Positions 6,622 through 12,886 are shown, counted from the first letter of the stretch. The stretch is 12,886 bases of DNA from an uncultured Butyricicoccus sp. (GCA_900557315.1 USSI01000021.1:1-12886), one strand, 5' to 3'. Program-made: numbers and translations. The notes: a model not told the origin generated them from the sequence alone.

Positions 6622-7995
6622 TTAATACGCCCTTTCGACCGCGGCCTGCAGCACCTGCGAAGCCACCGTGCCCGCGACGGACGAGCCGCCGCCGCCGTTC
6701 TCGACCAGCACGATGAACGCATACGGGGTCGCCTCGTCGCGCAGAAAGCCGGTGAACCAGGCGTTCGGGGTCTTGCCGTCGCCGACCTCGGCCGTACCCG
6801 ACTTGGCGCAGATGTCCATGCCCGGGAAACGGTCCTGCCCGTAGGTCTCGATGACGTTGTTGTGCATCATGTCCGCGATGGTGGACGCGGTGCCCTCCTC
6901 GATCAGCTTCGCGGACTTGTGCGCAAAGTAGATGCCGGTCGGCAGGCCGAAGGAGGTGGACGAGCTGTGGATCAGCCGCGGCACAGCGGCCCGGCCGCCG
7001 TTTGCGATCGCGCCCATGTACTGCATCATGTTGATCGGGCACATGGTGTCCTCGCCCTGTCCGACGCCCGCCCACGCGAGCTGGTTGTCGTTGCCGTCAA
7101 AATTGAAGTGGCCCTGCGACGAGCTGATGCCGTCCACGCTGATCGACTCGGTCAGGCCGGCGGCGTCCGCATAGTCCTGCATGGTGCCGCCGCCGAGCTC
7201 GACCGCGAGCTGGCCGAACACACCGTTGCACGAGACCGCAAGCGCGTCCTCGATGTTCAGTTCCCCGTGGGCATAGGCGCAGGTGACCGGCGAGCCGCCG
7301 ATCTCGACCGAACCCGTACACGTCCAGGTGCGGGAGAACAGGTCGGGGAGGTTCTCGATGGCCGCGTTGAGTGTGACCACCTTGAAAATCGAGCCGGGGA
7401 TCGAGTTGGCCGACAGCAGGCGGTTGACATATACGCCGTCCCACGCGGGGTCGTCCGGGTCGATGGCCGGCGGATCGGCGGGATCAAAGGTCGGGGTGGA
7501 AACCATGCACAAAATCTCACCCGTCTTGTAGTTGTATACGCCCACCGTGCCGTTCATGCCGTTCAGCGCCTGATAGGCGATGTTGTTGAGGTACGCGTCG
7601 ATGGTCAGATAGACATTGTTGCCCGTGCCGAGCGGCGAATACGCGCCGGTCAGGATGTTGTAGCCCGAGAGCTTGTCCGCGAATGCGGTCAGCGCGCCCG
7701 CACCGATGTTGCCTGCCGGGTCTCCCACCGCGTGCAGGGTCGCGCGGCGTACGTCGCTGTCCGGATAATAGGTGCGGTTGCCGTTTTCATCCAGCGAGGA
7801 GAGCACGTCGCCATCACGGTCGAGGATGGTGCCGCCCTTGAGCACACCCTCGTTGGAATACAGATGGCGGTTGTAGGGGTAGGAAGCCCAGTCGCCGCCG
7901 TCCACCACAAAGCGGAAGCAGAAGAAAGCCAGGCCGACGCCGAGCAGGGCCGCAAGGATCAGGCAGAAAATGCCGCGTTTTTCAATTTTCCGCAT
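6622..7995 (-). CDS. Class B penicillin-binding protein (peptidoglycan D,D-transpeptidase, PbpA/FtsI type)
   Basis: Cross-links peptidoglycan stem peptides on the outer face of the membrane. 457 residues: a short basic N-terminus, one transmembrane helix (about residues 9-30), a short extracytoplasmic stretch with GGTILDRDGDVL (class B proteins usually show RGxIxDRNG), then the transpeptidase domain from about residue 125 to the end. All three active-site motifs are present: S202-I-F-K205 (nucleophile serine; PGSTFK is usual, so T to I), S255-C-N257 and K398-S-G-T. The short region before the transpeptidase and the total length resemble PbpA of Actinobacteria more than the longer FtsI/SpoVD proteins, and no PASTA domain is present. 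The start abuts the stop of the upstream SEDS gene (TAA then ATG), with GGAGGTGG inside that gene, so translation is probably coupled. The two products very likely act as a polymerase/transpeptidase pair. Confidence 0.94.
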   Translation of the reverse strand: MRKIEKRGIFCLILAALLGVGLAFFCFRFVVDGGDWASYPYNRHLYSNEGVLKGGTILDRDGDVLSSLDENGNRTYYPDSDVRRATLHAVGDPAGNIGAGALTAFADKLSGYNILTGAYSPLGTGNNVYLTIDAYLNNIAYQALNGMNGTVGVYNYKTGEILCMVSTPTFDPADPPAIDPDDPAWDGVYVNRLLSANSIPGSIFKVVTLNAAIENLPDLFSRTWTCTGSVEIGGSPVTCAYAHGELNIEDALAVSCNGVFGQLAVELGGGTMQDYADAAGLTESISVDGISSSQGHFNFDGNDNQLAWAGVGQGEDTMCPINMMQYMGAIANGGRAAVPRLIHSSSTSFGLPTGIYFAHKSAKLIEEGTASTIADMMHNNVIETYGQDRFPGMDICAKSGTAEVGDGKTPNAWFTGFLRDEATPYAFIVLVENGGGGSSVAGTVASQVLQAAVERAY

Positions 7996-9747
7996 TTAAT
8001 CCACCTCCCCGCGCAGCTCGCGGCGGCTGGGCAGCCGGACTGCAAACGAAGCGTTCTGCCGCGTGTCAGTCGCCTTGAGGAAAGCGAGCATGCCCCATGC
8101 CGACAGCATGGACGAGCCGCCGTTGGACACGAACGGCAGGGTTACGCCGGTAAACGGCAGGATATCGACTGCGCCGAACACGTTCAGGCAGGTCTGGAAC
8201 ACCAGCAGGCTGGTCGCGGCGCAGGCCGCGATGGTGTAAAAGCTCGAGCGTCCCGCGCGGCAGGCGCGCACCGCGAACACCGCGAGCGTGATGATGCACA
8301 GGACGGTCAGCACAGCGATAATCAGGCCCCATTCCTCGCACAGCATACCGAACACGATGTCCGTGTCCGCCGCGGCAAGGCCGGAGAGCCAGCCCTCGCC
8401 CGCGCCGACGCCGATCATACCGCCCGAAGCGGCGGCGGTCAGCGTGTGGGTCTGCTGGAAGCCCGCGCCGTACACGTCCTCCCAGATGTGGCCCCAGGAG
8501 GAGAAGCGCGCAGCGACGTGCCCCTTGACGGTCAGCAGCACCATGCCGCCCGCAAAGCAGCCCGCGCAGATCAGGCCGAGGGTCGCAAAGTCGCCCGAGC
8601 GCAGGTATGCGATGACCAGGAAGGTCACGAAGAACACCAGCGCAGTGCCGAAGTCGTTCTGCAGCGCAAGGCACGCGCCGCAGATGCCGGTCAGGCCGAT
8701 GAACATCCACAGGTTGCGCTTGTTGAACAGGCGGTCAAGCGTGGCCGCGCCCGCGAAGATGTAGCAGATTTTGGCCAGCTCGGAAGGCTGGAGCGACATG
8801 CCGCCCAGACGGATCCAGGCTTTTGCGCCGCCCTCGCTCGATCCGATCAGCAGCGTGATGACCAGCATGGCGACCGCCGCCGCGCCCATGAACCAGCGCA
8901 CCTTCTGCGCGCGGGCCAGGTCGCGCAGGAAAAAGCCGAGCACGAGGAAGAGCACCAGCCCCATCAGGATGGCGACCAGCTGCTTGGGCAGCTCGTCCGG
9001 CACGGTCGAGCCGGTGACGGCGAGCGACAGCGTGCACAGGAAGAACGCAATCGTCTCCATCTCAAAGCCGATGCGCCGGAACGAGCGCATCACGATGAAG
9101 TAGCCCCAGCAGATCAGCGTGAATGTCAGGAACGTGAGCGGGATGGTGACGGTCGCCTCGTCGCCCGCGGCGATGATGAGCTGCACCGCAGTCAGCACCT
9201 GGAACAGCGTCAGCAGCACGAGCGCGCCCCACATGCCCGCGGGGCGGCCCTCCATGCGGCGCTCGGCCATCTGGCGGCGTTTTTCCTCCGCCGAGATCGG
9301 CACAAGCATGGTCGGGATGCCGCCGAAGGAGACCGTGTCGCCGTCCTCGACGACCGCGTACTCGTCCACCGGCAGGTCGTTGACCTTGACGCCGCCCTTG
9401 GAGCCGAGGTCATACACGGTCCACGAGCCGTCCTCCTCGCGGATGAGCGCGGCATGCTGGCGGGAAACCGAGGGGTATTCCAGCTGCACGTCGCAGGCAG
9501 GCGCGCGGCCGATGATGTTTTCCCAGTGGGTAATGGGCAGGCGCACGCCGTTGGCCATGCCCAGATAGCCCCAGACCTCGTCCGGGTGTTTGACCTTCCA
9601 CAGCGAGCGGATCGCACCGACCAGGATCATCAGCGCCAGCAGCGGGAACACAAAGCGGATAACAGTTGTGTACCACGCGCCGACGAGGGGATTTTCCGCC
9701 AGGAACCCGGTCAGCGCATCCAGAAGGCGCTGTAAAGCGTCGGTCAT
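7996..9747 (-). CDS. FHA domain-SEDS fusion (FtsW/RodA/SpoVE-family peptidoglycan polymerase)
   Basis: 583 residues in three parts. First, a membrane helix (about 25-48). Second, a cytoplasmic FHA domain (about 60-150) with the expected phosphothreonine-binding residues: G80-R81, S95-R-Q-H98, G115-S-K-G-G and V122-N123. Third, a SEDS polytopic membrane domain (about 172-562, roughly ten helices) that polymerises lipid II glycan. SEDS hallmarks are AWIRLGGMSLQPSELAK (about 310-326), QNDFGT (363-368, where QPDxGT is usual), SGGMIGVGAG, DTDIVFGMLCEEWG with the probable catalytic D463, and GVTLPFVSNGGSS (534-546). Start chosen for AGGAGGGAGG (9757-9766) in front of ATG 9747; the in-frame extension to 10251 is antisense to the neighbouring regulator gene. 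Followed directly by the class B PBP. In Actinobacteria, separate FHA proteins are encoded beside rodA-pbpA and a PknB-type kinase; here the FHA domain is fused. Whether it serves elongation, division or sporulation cannot be told from sequence alone. Confidence 0.93.
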   Translation of the reverse strand: MTDALQRLLDALTGFLAENPLVGAWYTTVIRFVFPLLALMILVGAIRSLWKVKHPDEVWGYLGMANGVRLPITHWENIIGRAPACDVQLEYPSVSRQHAALIREEDGSWTVYDLGSKGGVKVNDLPVDEYAVVEDGDTVSFGGIPTMLVPISAEEKRRQMAERRMEGRPAGMWGALVLLTLFQVLTAVQLIIAAGDEATVTIPLTFLTFTLICWGYFIVMRSFRRIGFEMETIAFFLCTLSLAVTGSTVPDELPKQLVAILMGLVLFLVLGFFLRDLARAQKVRWFMGAAAVAMLVITLLIGSSEGGAKAWIRLGGMSLQPSELAKICYIFAGAATLDRLFNKRNLWMFIGLTGICGACLALQNDFGTALVFFVTFLVIAYLRSGDFATLGLICAGCFAGGMVLLTVKGHVAARFSSWGHIWEDVYGAGFQQTHTLTAAASGGMIGVGAGEGWLSGLAAADTDIVFGMLCEEWGLIIAVLTVLCIITLAVFAVRACRAGRSSFYTIAACAATSLLVFQTCLNVFGAVDILPFTGVTLPFVSNGGSSMLSAWGMLAFLKATDTRQNASFAVRLPSRRELRGEVD

Positions 9748-9795
9748 GTTTGTTTTCCTCCCTCCTATGGGAATCGGTATGAATATAACTTTATT

Positions 9796-9804
9796 ATTAT
9801 AGCA
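9796..9804 (-). promoter_or_regulatory. Promoter (extended -10) of the FHA-SEDS/PBP operon
   Basis: On the - strand TGC-TATAAT (9804-9796) is an extended -10 with a perfect hexamer, about 49 nt before the start codon. A perfect TTGACA lies at 9815-9810 but only 8 bp from this -10. At 16 bp spacing it would instead pair with a poorer TAAAGT. One of these, or both, could be used. Confidence 0.6.
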
Positions 9805-9857
9805 CAACTTGTCAAGAAGCGGGTGAAAGCACCGTGAACATATCTGCTGCTGCGCTG

Positions 9858-9894
9858 CATTGCCGTCTGCCCGGACTGCCGGGACGCGGCAATG
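9858..9894. repeat. Interrupted inverted repeat in the divergent intergenic region
   Basis: Outer arms CATTGCCG (9858-9865) and CGGCAATG (9887-9894), perfect 8 bp; inner arms CCCGG (9870-9874) and CCGGG (9879-9883) around ACTG. There is no T-run, so it is not a standard terminator. Its position between two divergent promoters suggests a protein-binding site or a structured leader. Function is inferred only. Confidence 0.5.
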
Positions 9895-9932
9895 TCCGGA
9901 AAACGTGCGGAAATGACAGGCGCCGTTGGTGG

Positions 9933-9958
9933 ATTTCCCTTTGGAAATGGAGTATACT
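9933..9958 (+). promoter_or_regulatory. Promoter region of the XRE regulator gene, with a palindrome
   Basis: The -10-like TATACT (9953-9958) lies 33 nt before the start codon. The spacer region holds a perfect palindrome ATTTCC-CTTT-GGAAAT (9933-9948), a good candidate operator for autoregulation by the XRE protein. No convincing -35 is seen at 16-18 bp. Confidence 0.45.
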
Positions 9959-9991
9959 GAAAACCACGGATCAAACAGGGAGGGGAAGTAT

Positions 9992-10441
9992 ATGGGTTTG
10001 GGGAACAGCCTGTTCGAAGCCCGGAAGAAAAGCGGCATGTCGCAGGAGGAAGTGGCGCAGAAGCTTGGTGTCAGCCGGCAGACGATTTCCAAATGGGAGC
10101 TGGACGAAACACTGCCGGATATCCGCCAGTCAAAAAAACTGGCCACACTGTACCATCTGACACTGGATGAACTGATCGACTTTGATGTGGATGTGAAAGC
10201 CATCGAAGAGGCGGTCGAGAAAACGGATGAGGAAACACAGAGAAAGGTCAACTGGACGGAACTGTGGGGAAGGAAATACCCGGTGCTGCTCAGCTACCAG
10301 GATACCGTGCAGGTGGACGCATATGCAGACCGGCTGAAGGAAATGCTGGAAAGCCTGAAAAGGCAATACGGCTATACCGATCTGGATGCTTTTCTCGTGC
10401 TGAAGGATATTCTGGCGCAGCTTTGGAACAGCGGCAAATGA
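9992..10441 (+). CDS. XRE-family helix-turn-helix transcriptional regulator
   Basis: 149 residues. The start ATG 9992 follows GGGAGGGGAAG; an in-frame GTG at 9926 lies upstream of the predicted -10 and is rejected. The N-terminal 60 residues form a Cro/C1-type DNA-binding domain: LFEARKKSGMSQEEVAQKLG, then the recognition helix VSRQTISKWE, then a tail with PDIRQSKKLATLYHLTLDELI. The C-terminal 85 residues are charged and mostly helical (AIEEAVEKTDEETQRKV, DAYADRLKEMLESLKRQYG) and resemble no domain I can name; they may mediate dimerisation or sense a partner. It is divergent from the FHA-SEDS/PBP operon with 244 nt between the genes, so it may control itself and that operon. No antitoxin partner, toxin or phage genes are next to it. 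Confidence 0.9.
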   Translation: MGLGNSLFEARKKSGMSQEEVAQKLGVSRQTISKWELDETLPDIRQSKKLATLYHLTLDELIDFDVDVKAIEEAVEKTDEETQRKVNWTELWGRKYPVLLSYQDTVQVDAYADRLKEMLESLKRQYGYTDLDAFLVLKDILAQLWNSGK

Positions 10442-10529
10442 CAGGCGCCGGCCGTACGGGGCAGCACACGCGTTTGCCAAAGGAGCGGCGCGGCTCGGAC
10501 ATGCCGGTGCGTCAACCCGAATACAGGCC

Positions 10530-10558
10530 TTGACAGCAATGCGTGCAAGTGATACACT
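10530..10558 (+). promoter_or_regulatory. Promoter of the riboswitch-symporter transcript
   Basis: Perfect -35 TTGACA (10530-10535), 17-bp spacer, -10 TACACT (10553-10558) with TG extension at 10550-10551. The expected start is near 10565, some 25 nt before the first aptamer. The preceding 10442-10529, after the XRE gene, holds no recognisable gene or terminator. Confidence 0.8.
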
Positions 10559-10589
10559 TAATTTCTAAGACAATATGCGACAAACGAAG

Positions 10590-10775
10590 TTTGCAGGAAA
10601 AAGCCCGCAGGGCTTGCCGAAGGAGCAAAACTCTCAGGCGTCCGGTTTTCCGGATGAGGACTGTAAATGGATGTGGCTCTGGAGAAGGCCTCCCCGCAAA
10701 AAGGGAGGGGCTGCCGAAGGTGCAACGCGCGCGGGCAGACGGACGCGCGCCAATCTCTCAGGCAAAAGGACAGAG
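10590..10775 (+). ncRNA. Tandem glycine riboswitch (two aptamers)
   Basis: Two successive copies of the glycine aptamer core. Aptamer 1 spans 10590-10667: P1 TTTGCAG with CTGTAAA, P2 AAGCCC (10601-10606) with GGGCTT (10610-10615), core GCCGAAGGAGCAA (10616-10628) and CTCAGGC (10633-10639), plus an extra hairpin TCCGG-TTTT-CCGGA (10641-10654). A linker of about 9 nt leads to aptamer 2 at 10677-10775: P1 CTCTG with CAGAG, a GC-rich P2 of CCTCCC with GGGAGG, core GCCGAAGGTGCAA (10712-10724), a long P3 built from GCGCGC arms, then CTCAGGCAAAAGGACAGAG (10757-10775). Both cores fit the known glycine-binding motif. It lies in the 5' leader of an AGCS symporter gene and a terminator follows, so control by transcription attenuation is likely. 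For a transporter, glycine would sensibly switch expression off, but the direction is not proven by sequence. Confidence 0.95.
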
Positions 10776-10813
10776 TTGGAAGGCAGGACAGCAATCCGCA
10801 CGCGCAGGCGGAG

Positions 10814-10841
10814 GGCCGCCGCACCGCGGGCGGGCCGTTTT
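10814..10841 (+). other. GC-rich hairpin with short T-run in the riboswitch leader
   Basis: GGCCGCC (10814-10820) pairs with GGC (10829-10831) and GGCC (10833-10836) with one bulged G, followed by G and TTTT (10838-10841). It could be a weak first terminator or a pausing hairpin between aptamer 2 and the stronger terminator downstream. The rest of 10776-10899 is GC-rich and encodes nothing I can support. Confidence 0.4.
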
Positions 10842-10899
10842 CCCACGCAGCGCGTATTTCCCGGGACGTTACGGATGACAATGACCATGCTTTTTCAGG

Positions 10900-10929
10900 G
10901 CCATGCCGCACATGCGGTGTGGCTTTTTT
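10900..10929 (+). terminator. Leader terminator (riboswitch expression platform)
   Basis: GCCATGCCGC (10900-10909), loop ACAT, GCGGTGTGGC (10914-10923), then TTTTTT (10924-10929). The stem is 10 bp with two G-U pairs. It lies between the riboswitch and the symporter start (66 nt before the ATG), so it must be bypassed for expression and is the probable regulated element. Confidence 0.85.
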
Positions 10930-10994
10930 GTTTGCCGCAAAAGAAAAGGGCAAGGCCGTGCGGCGGATTGCCTGAAAAAAGGGGTATGTAAGAA

Positions 10995-12368
10995 ATGTCA
11001 ATGGATCAACTGGCTGACCTGGTAAGCAAGGTCAGCGACATCGTGTGGAACAGCGTGCTGCTTTACCTGCTGGTGGGTACGGGCGTCATCTTCACCATCC
11101 GTACGCGCTTCGTGCAGGTGCGCAAGTTCGGCGCAGGCTGGAAGCGGCTGTTCGGCAACTTCTCGCTCAACGGCGAAAAGGCGGGCAAGGATGGCATGAG
11201 CCCGTTCCAGGCGCTGACCACTGCCATCGCGGCGCAGGTCGGCACGGGAAACATCGCGGGCGCGGCAACCGCGCTGTACTCCGGCGGCCCGGGCGCGATC
11301 TTCTGGATGTGGCTGAGTGCGTTCTTCGGCATGTCCACCATTTACGGCGAGGCGGTGCTCGCGCAGAAGTACAAGACTGTGGACAGCGAGGGCCACGTGA
11401 CCGGCGGCCCGATCTACTACATCAAGGCGCGCTTTACCGGCAAGTTCGGCAAGTTCCTCGCGGGCTTCTTCTCGCTTGCCATCATTTTTGCGCTCGGCTT
11501 CACCGGCAATATGGTGCAGGCCAACTCGATCAGCGCATCGTTCAAGACAGCCTTCGGCATCCCGCCGATCGTGATCGGCGTTATCTGCGCCATCATCGCG
11601 GCGTTCATCTTCCTCGGCGGCGTGGGCCGCATCGCGGCGGTCACCGAAAAGCTGGTGCCGGTCATGGCCTGCTTCTACATCATCGGCTGCGGCATCATCC
11701 TGGTCATCAACCACGCGGCGATCATCCCGGCGTTCCAGTCGATCTTTGTTGCGGCGTTTAAGCCGGACGCCATCCTCGGCGGCGCGGTCGGCATCACCGT
11801 GCAGCAGGCGATGCGTTACGGCGTGGCGCGCGGCCTGTTCTCCAACGAGGCCGGCATGGGCTCCACCCCGCACGCGCACGCGCTGGCCAAGGTGGAAAAG
11901 CCGCAGGATCAGGGCGAAATCGCAATCGTCTCCGTGTTTATCGACACCTTTATCGTGCTGACGCTGACCGCCATGGTCATCCTGACCTCGGGCCAGCTGC
12001 AGGCGGGCGTGCCCGGCGGCCTGCAGGGTACCGAGCTGGCGCAGGCGGCGTTCAACACCACGATGGGTTCGTTCGGCAATATCTTTGTCGCAATCTGCAT
12101 GCTGTTCTTCGCGTTTTCGACCATCATCGGCTGGTACTTCTTCGGCGAGACCAACGTCAAGGCGCTGTTCGGCAAGAAGGCGACCAAGATTTACGCGGCA
12201 ATCGTTGTGGTGTGCATCGTGATCGGCTCCGCGCTCAAGGTTGACCTGGTGTGGAACCTGTCCGACCTGTTCAACGCCCTGATGGTATTCCCCAACCTGA
12301 TTGCGCTGATATTCCTGTCCGGCATTGTGGCCCGGGCGTCGCGCGGCGAGGATATCATGAAAAAGTAA
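10995..12368 (+). CDS. Sodium:alanine/glycine symporter (AGCS family)
   Basis: Sodium-coupled importer of alanine and/or glycine in the cytoplasmic membrane. 457 residues, about ten to eleven hydrophobic helices, a normal length for the family. Family signatures: AAQVGTGNIAGAATAL near residue 80 and GVARGLFSNEAGMGSTPHAHA near 276-296, plus TGGPIYYIKA and GRIAAVTEKLVPVMA. ATG 10995 is preceded by AGGGG 10 nt upstream; a second in-frame ATG two codons later (11001) is an equally possible start. Its 5' leader carries a tandem glycine riboswitch and terminator, which points to glycine as substrate or as the signal. A terminator follows, so it is monocistronic. Clostridial relatives are often called AlsT or AgcS, but I leave the symbol open. 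Confidence 0.95.
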   Translation: MSMDQLADLVSKVSDIVWNSVLLYLLVGTGVIFTIRTRFVQVRKFGAGWKRLFGNFSLNGEKAGKDGMSPFQALTTAIAAQVGTGNIAGAATALYSGGPGAIFWMWLSAFFGMSTIYGEAVLAQKYKTVDSEGHVTGGPIYYIKARFTGKFGKFLAGFFSLAIIFALGFTGNMVQANSISASFKTAFGIPPIVIGVICAIIAAFIFLGGVGRIAAVTEKLVPVMACFYIIGCGIILVINHAAIIPAFQSIFVAAFKPDAILGGAVGITVQQAMRYGVARGLFSNEAGMGSTPHAHALAKVEKPQDQGEIAIVSVFIDTFIVLTLTAMVILTSGQLQAGVPGGLQGTELAQAAFNTTMGSFGNIFVAICMLFFAFSTIIGWYFFGETNVKALFGKKATKIYAAIVVVCIVIGSALKVDLVWNLSDLFNALMVFPNLIALIFLSGIVARASRGEDIMKK

Positions 12369-12403
12369 ACGTTCGTTTGCAGCGCATCACCCGAGACAAA
12401 CGA

Positions 12404-12431
12404 GGACGTGCCGCCCGGCGCGTCCTTTTTT
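12404..12431 (+). terminator. Intrinsic terminator of the symporter gene
   Basis: GGACGTGCC (12404-12412), loop GCCC, GGCGCGTCC (12417-12425), T6 (12426-12431). The stem is 9 bp with one T-G pair. An upstream hairpin, TCGTTTG (12373-12379) with CAAACGA (12397-12403), directly abuts it. Confidence 0.92.
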
Positions 12432-12446
12432 ATTGCGGCAGGTGTA

Positions 12447-12475
12447 TTTACATTCCCATGGGGAACAGCTATAAT
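12447..12475 (+). promoter_or_regulatory. brnQ promoter
   Basis: TTTACA (12447-12452), 17-bp spacer, perfect TATAAT (12470-12475). It lies just downstream of the symporter terminator. Only about 23 nt of leader remain before the start codon, so there is no room for a T-box or riboswitch. Confidence 0.88.
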
Positions 12476-12504
12476 AGAATGATCTTGACGAAAGAGGACG
12501 TATT

Positions 12505-12886
12505 ATGCAAAAGCTGCACGGGAAAGACCTGCTGTTTGTGGGCTTTACCCTGTTTTCCATGTTTTTCGGCGCGGGGAACCTGATTTTCCCGCCCTTTCTC
12601 GGCGCACAGGCCGGGACAAACGCCTGGTTTGCCTTTCTCGGCTTTGCGCTGAGCGCGATCGGCCTGCCGGTGCTCGGGGTCATCGCCATCGCGCGGGCGG
12701 GCGGGCTTTCCACGCTCGCGGGGCGGGTGCATCCGCGCTTTGCGGCGGTGTTCACGCTGCTGTGTTACCTGTCCATCGGCCCGTGCCTCGCCATCCCGCG
12801 CACGGCAAGCACCTCGTTTGAGATGTTTGCGCCGGTCATCGGCGGCGGGGCGGCAAAGCAGCTGCTCTATTCGGTGGTGTTTTTTG
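12505..12886 (+). CDS. brnQ: Branched-chain amino acid carrier BrnQ (LIVCS family), 3' end missing
   Basis: Cation-coupled importer of leucine, isoleucine and valine in the cytoplasmic membrane. The frame is open from ATG 12505 to the window edge, giving 127 residues of a protein that usually has about 430-450. The start is supported by AGAGGA (12493-12498), 6 nt upstream. Recognisable family blocks are LFSMFFGAGNLIFPPFLG at residues 17-34, directly after a short basic N-terminus (MQKLHGKDLL), and CYLSIGPCLAIPRTASTSFE at about 91-110. These segments carry the unwound-helix substrate and cation sites in the family. At least three hydrophobic helices are visible. It has its own promoter after the AGCS terminator and so is regulated separately, but it adds a second amino acid importer to the neighbourhood. 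Confidence 0.93.
   Translation, partial: MQKLHGKDLLFVGFTLFSMFFGAGNLIFPPFLGAQAGTNAWFAFLGFALSAIGLPVLGVIAIARAGGLSTLAGRVHPRFAAVFTLLCYLSIGPCLAIPRTASTSFEMFAPVIGGGAAKQLLYSVVFF

Noticed and set aside
6493..9735. Very long + strand open frame (1080 codons) opposite the PBP and FHA-SEDS genes
   Set aside because: It is the antisense of two clearly identified genes. The translation is rich in Arg, His, Ala, Gly and Gln with no domain or hydrophobic pattern, and it arises from the strong GC third-position bias. No ribosome binding site supports it.
9748..10251. In-frame N-terminal extension of the FHA-SEDS protein
   Set aside because: It would run antisense through the XRE regulator and its own promoter region. 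ATG 9747 has a strong ribosome binding site.
9992..10441. XRE protein as an antitoxin or phage repressor
   Set aside because: There is no toxin-like, integrase or phage gene beside it, and both flanks are chromosomal housekeeping or transport genes.
10501..10533. Ten-residue open frame before the riboswitch (leader peptide candidate)
   Set aside because: The nearest purine-rich stretch is about 14 nt away, it overlaps the -35 of the downstream promoter, and the riboswitch already explains regulation.
10616..10769. Repeated GCCGAAGG-GCAA and CTCAGGC blocks, at first sight direct repeats or a short CRISPR-like array
   Set aside because: They are the conserved cores of the two glycine aptamers, with matching P1, P2 and P3 stems. 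There are only two copies and no repeat-spacer pattern.

Overview
The window reads as a GC-rich, Gram-positive Clostridia-type chromosome segment, probably Oscillospiraceae/Ruminococcaceae or a near relative. The genus is not determinable by eye. Support for this: strong GGAGG ribosome binding sites, TTGACA/TATAAT promoters sitting in short AT-rich gaps between very GC-rich genes, a Bacillus-type LexA box, a tandem glycine riboswitch, and Firmicutes-style gene content. Most of it is core chromosome. I see no insertion sequence, prophage, CRISPR array, tRNA or rRNA.

Left part (1-6124, all + strand): the 3' portion of prmC (release-factor methyltransferase); recA and recX overlapping by 4 nt behind a LexA-box promoter; an unrecognised exported or membrane-anchored protein ending in a clear terminator; pepF (oligoendopeptidase F); and a tRNA-dihydrouridine synthase gene. 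pepF and dus each have their own promoter. A bidirectional terminator at about 6136-6170 closes this block.

Middle part (6244-9747, all - strand): a two-gene cell-wall operon read right to left. The first gene encodes a 583-residue fusion of a membrane anchor, a phosphothreonine-binding FHA domain and a SEDS (FtsW/RodA-type) glycosyltransferase. It is followed without a gap by a class B penicillin-binding protein with intact SxxK, SxN and KSG motifs. Together they look like a polymerase/transpeptidase pair with a built-in phospho-signal reader. A 74-residue two-helix membrane protein follows as a separate unit.

Right part (9992-12886, + strand): a small XRE-type regulator divergent from the cell-wall operon; then a promoter, a tandem glycine riboswitch and an intrinsic terminator controlling an AGCS-family sodium:alanine/glycine symporter; then the start of a BrnQ-type branched-chain amino acid carrier, cut by the window edge. 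The two transporters have separate promoters but form an amino acid uptake neighbourhood.

The least ordinary items are the FHA-SEDS fusion with its PBP partner and divergent regulator, the LexA box placed at the centre of a palindrome that also looks like the prmC terminator, the long two-hairpin expression platform of the glycine riboswitch, and the unknown secreted protein after recX.
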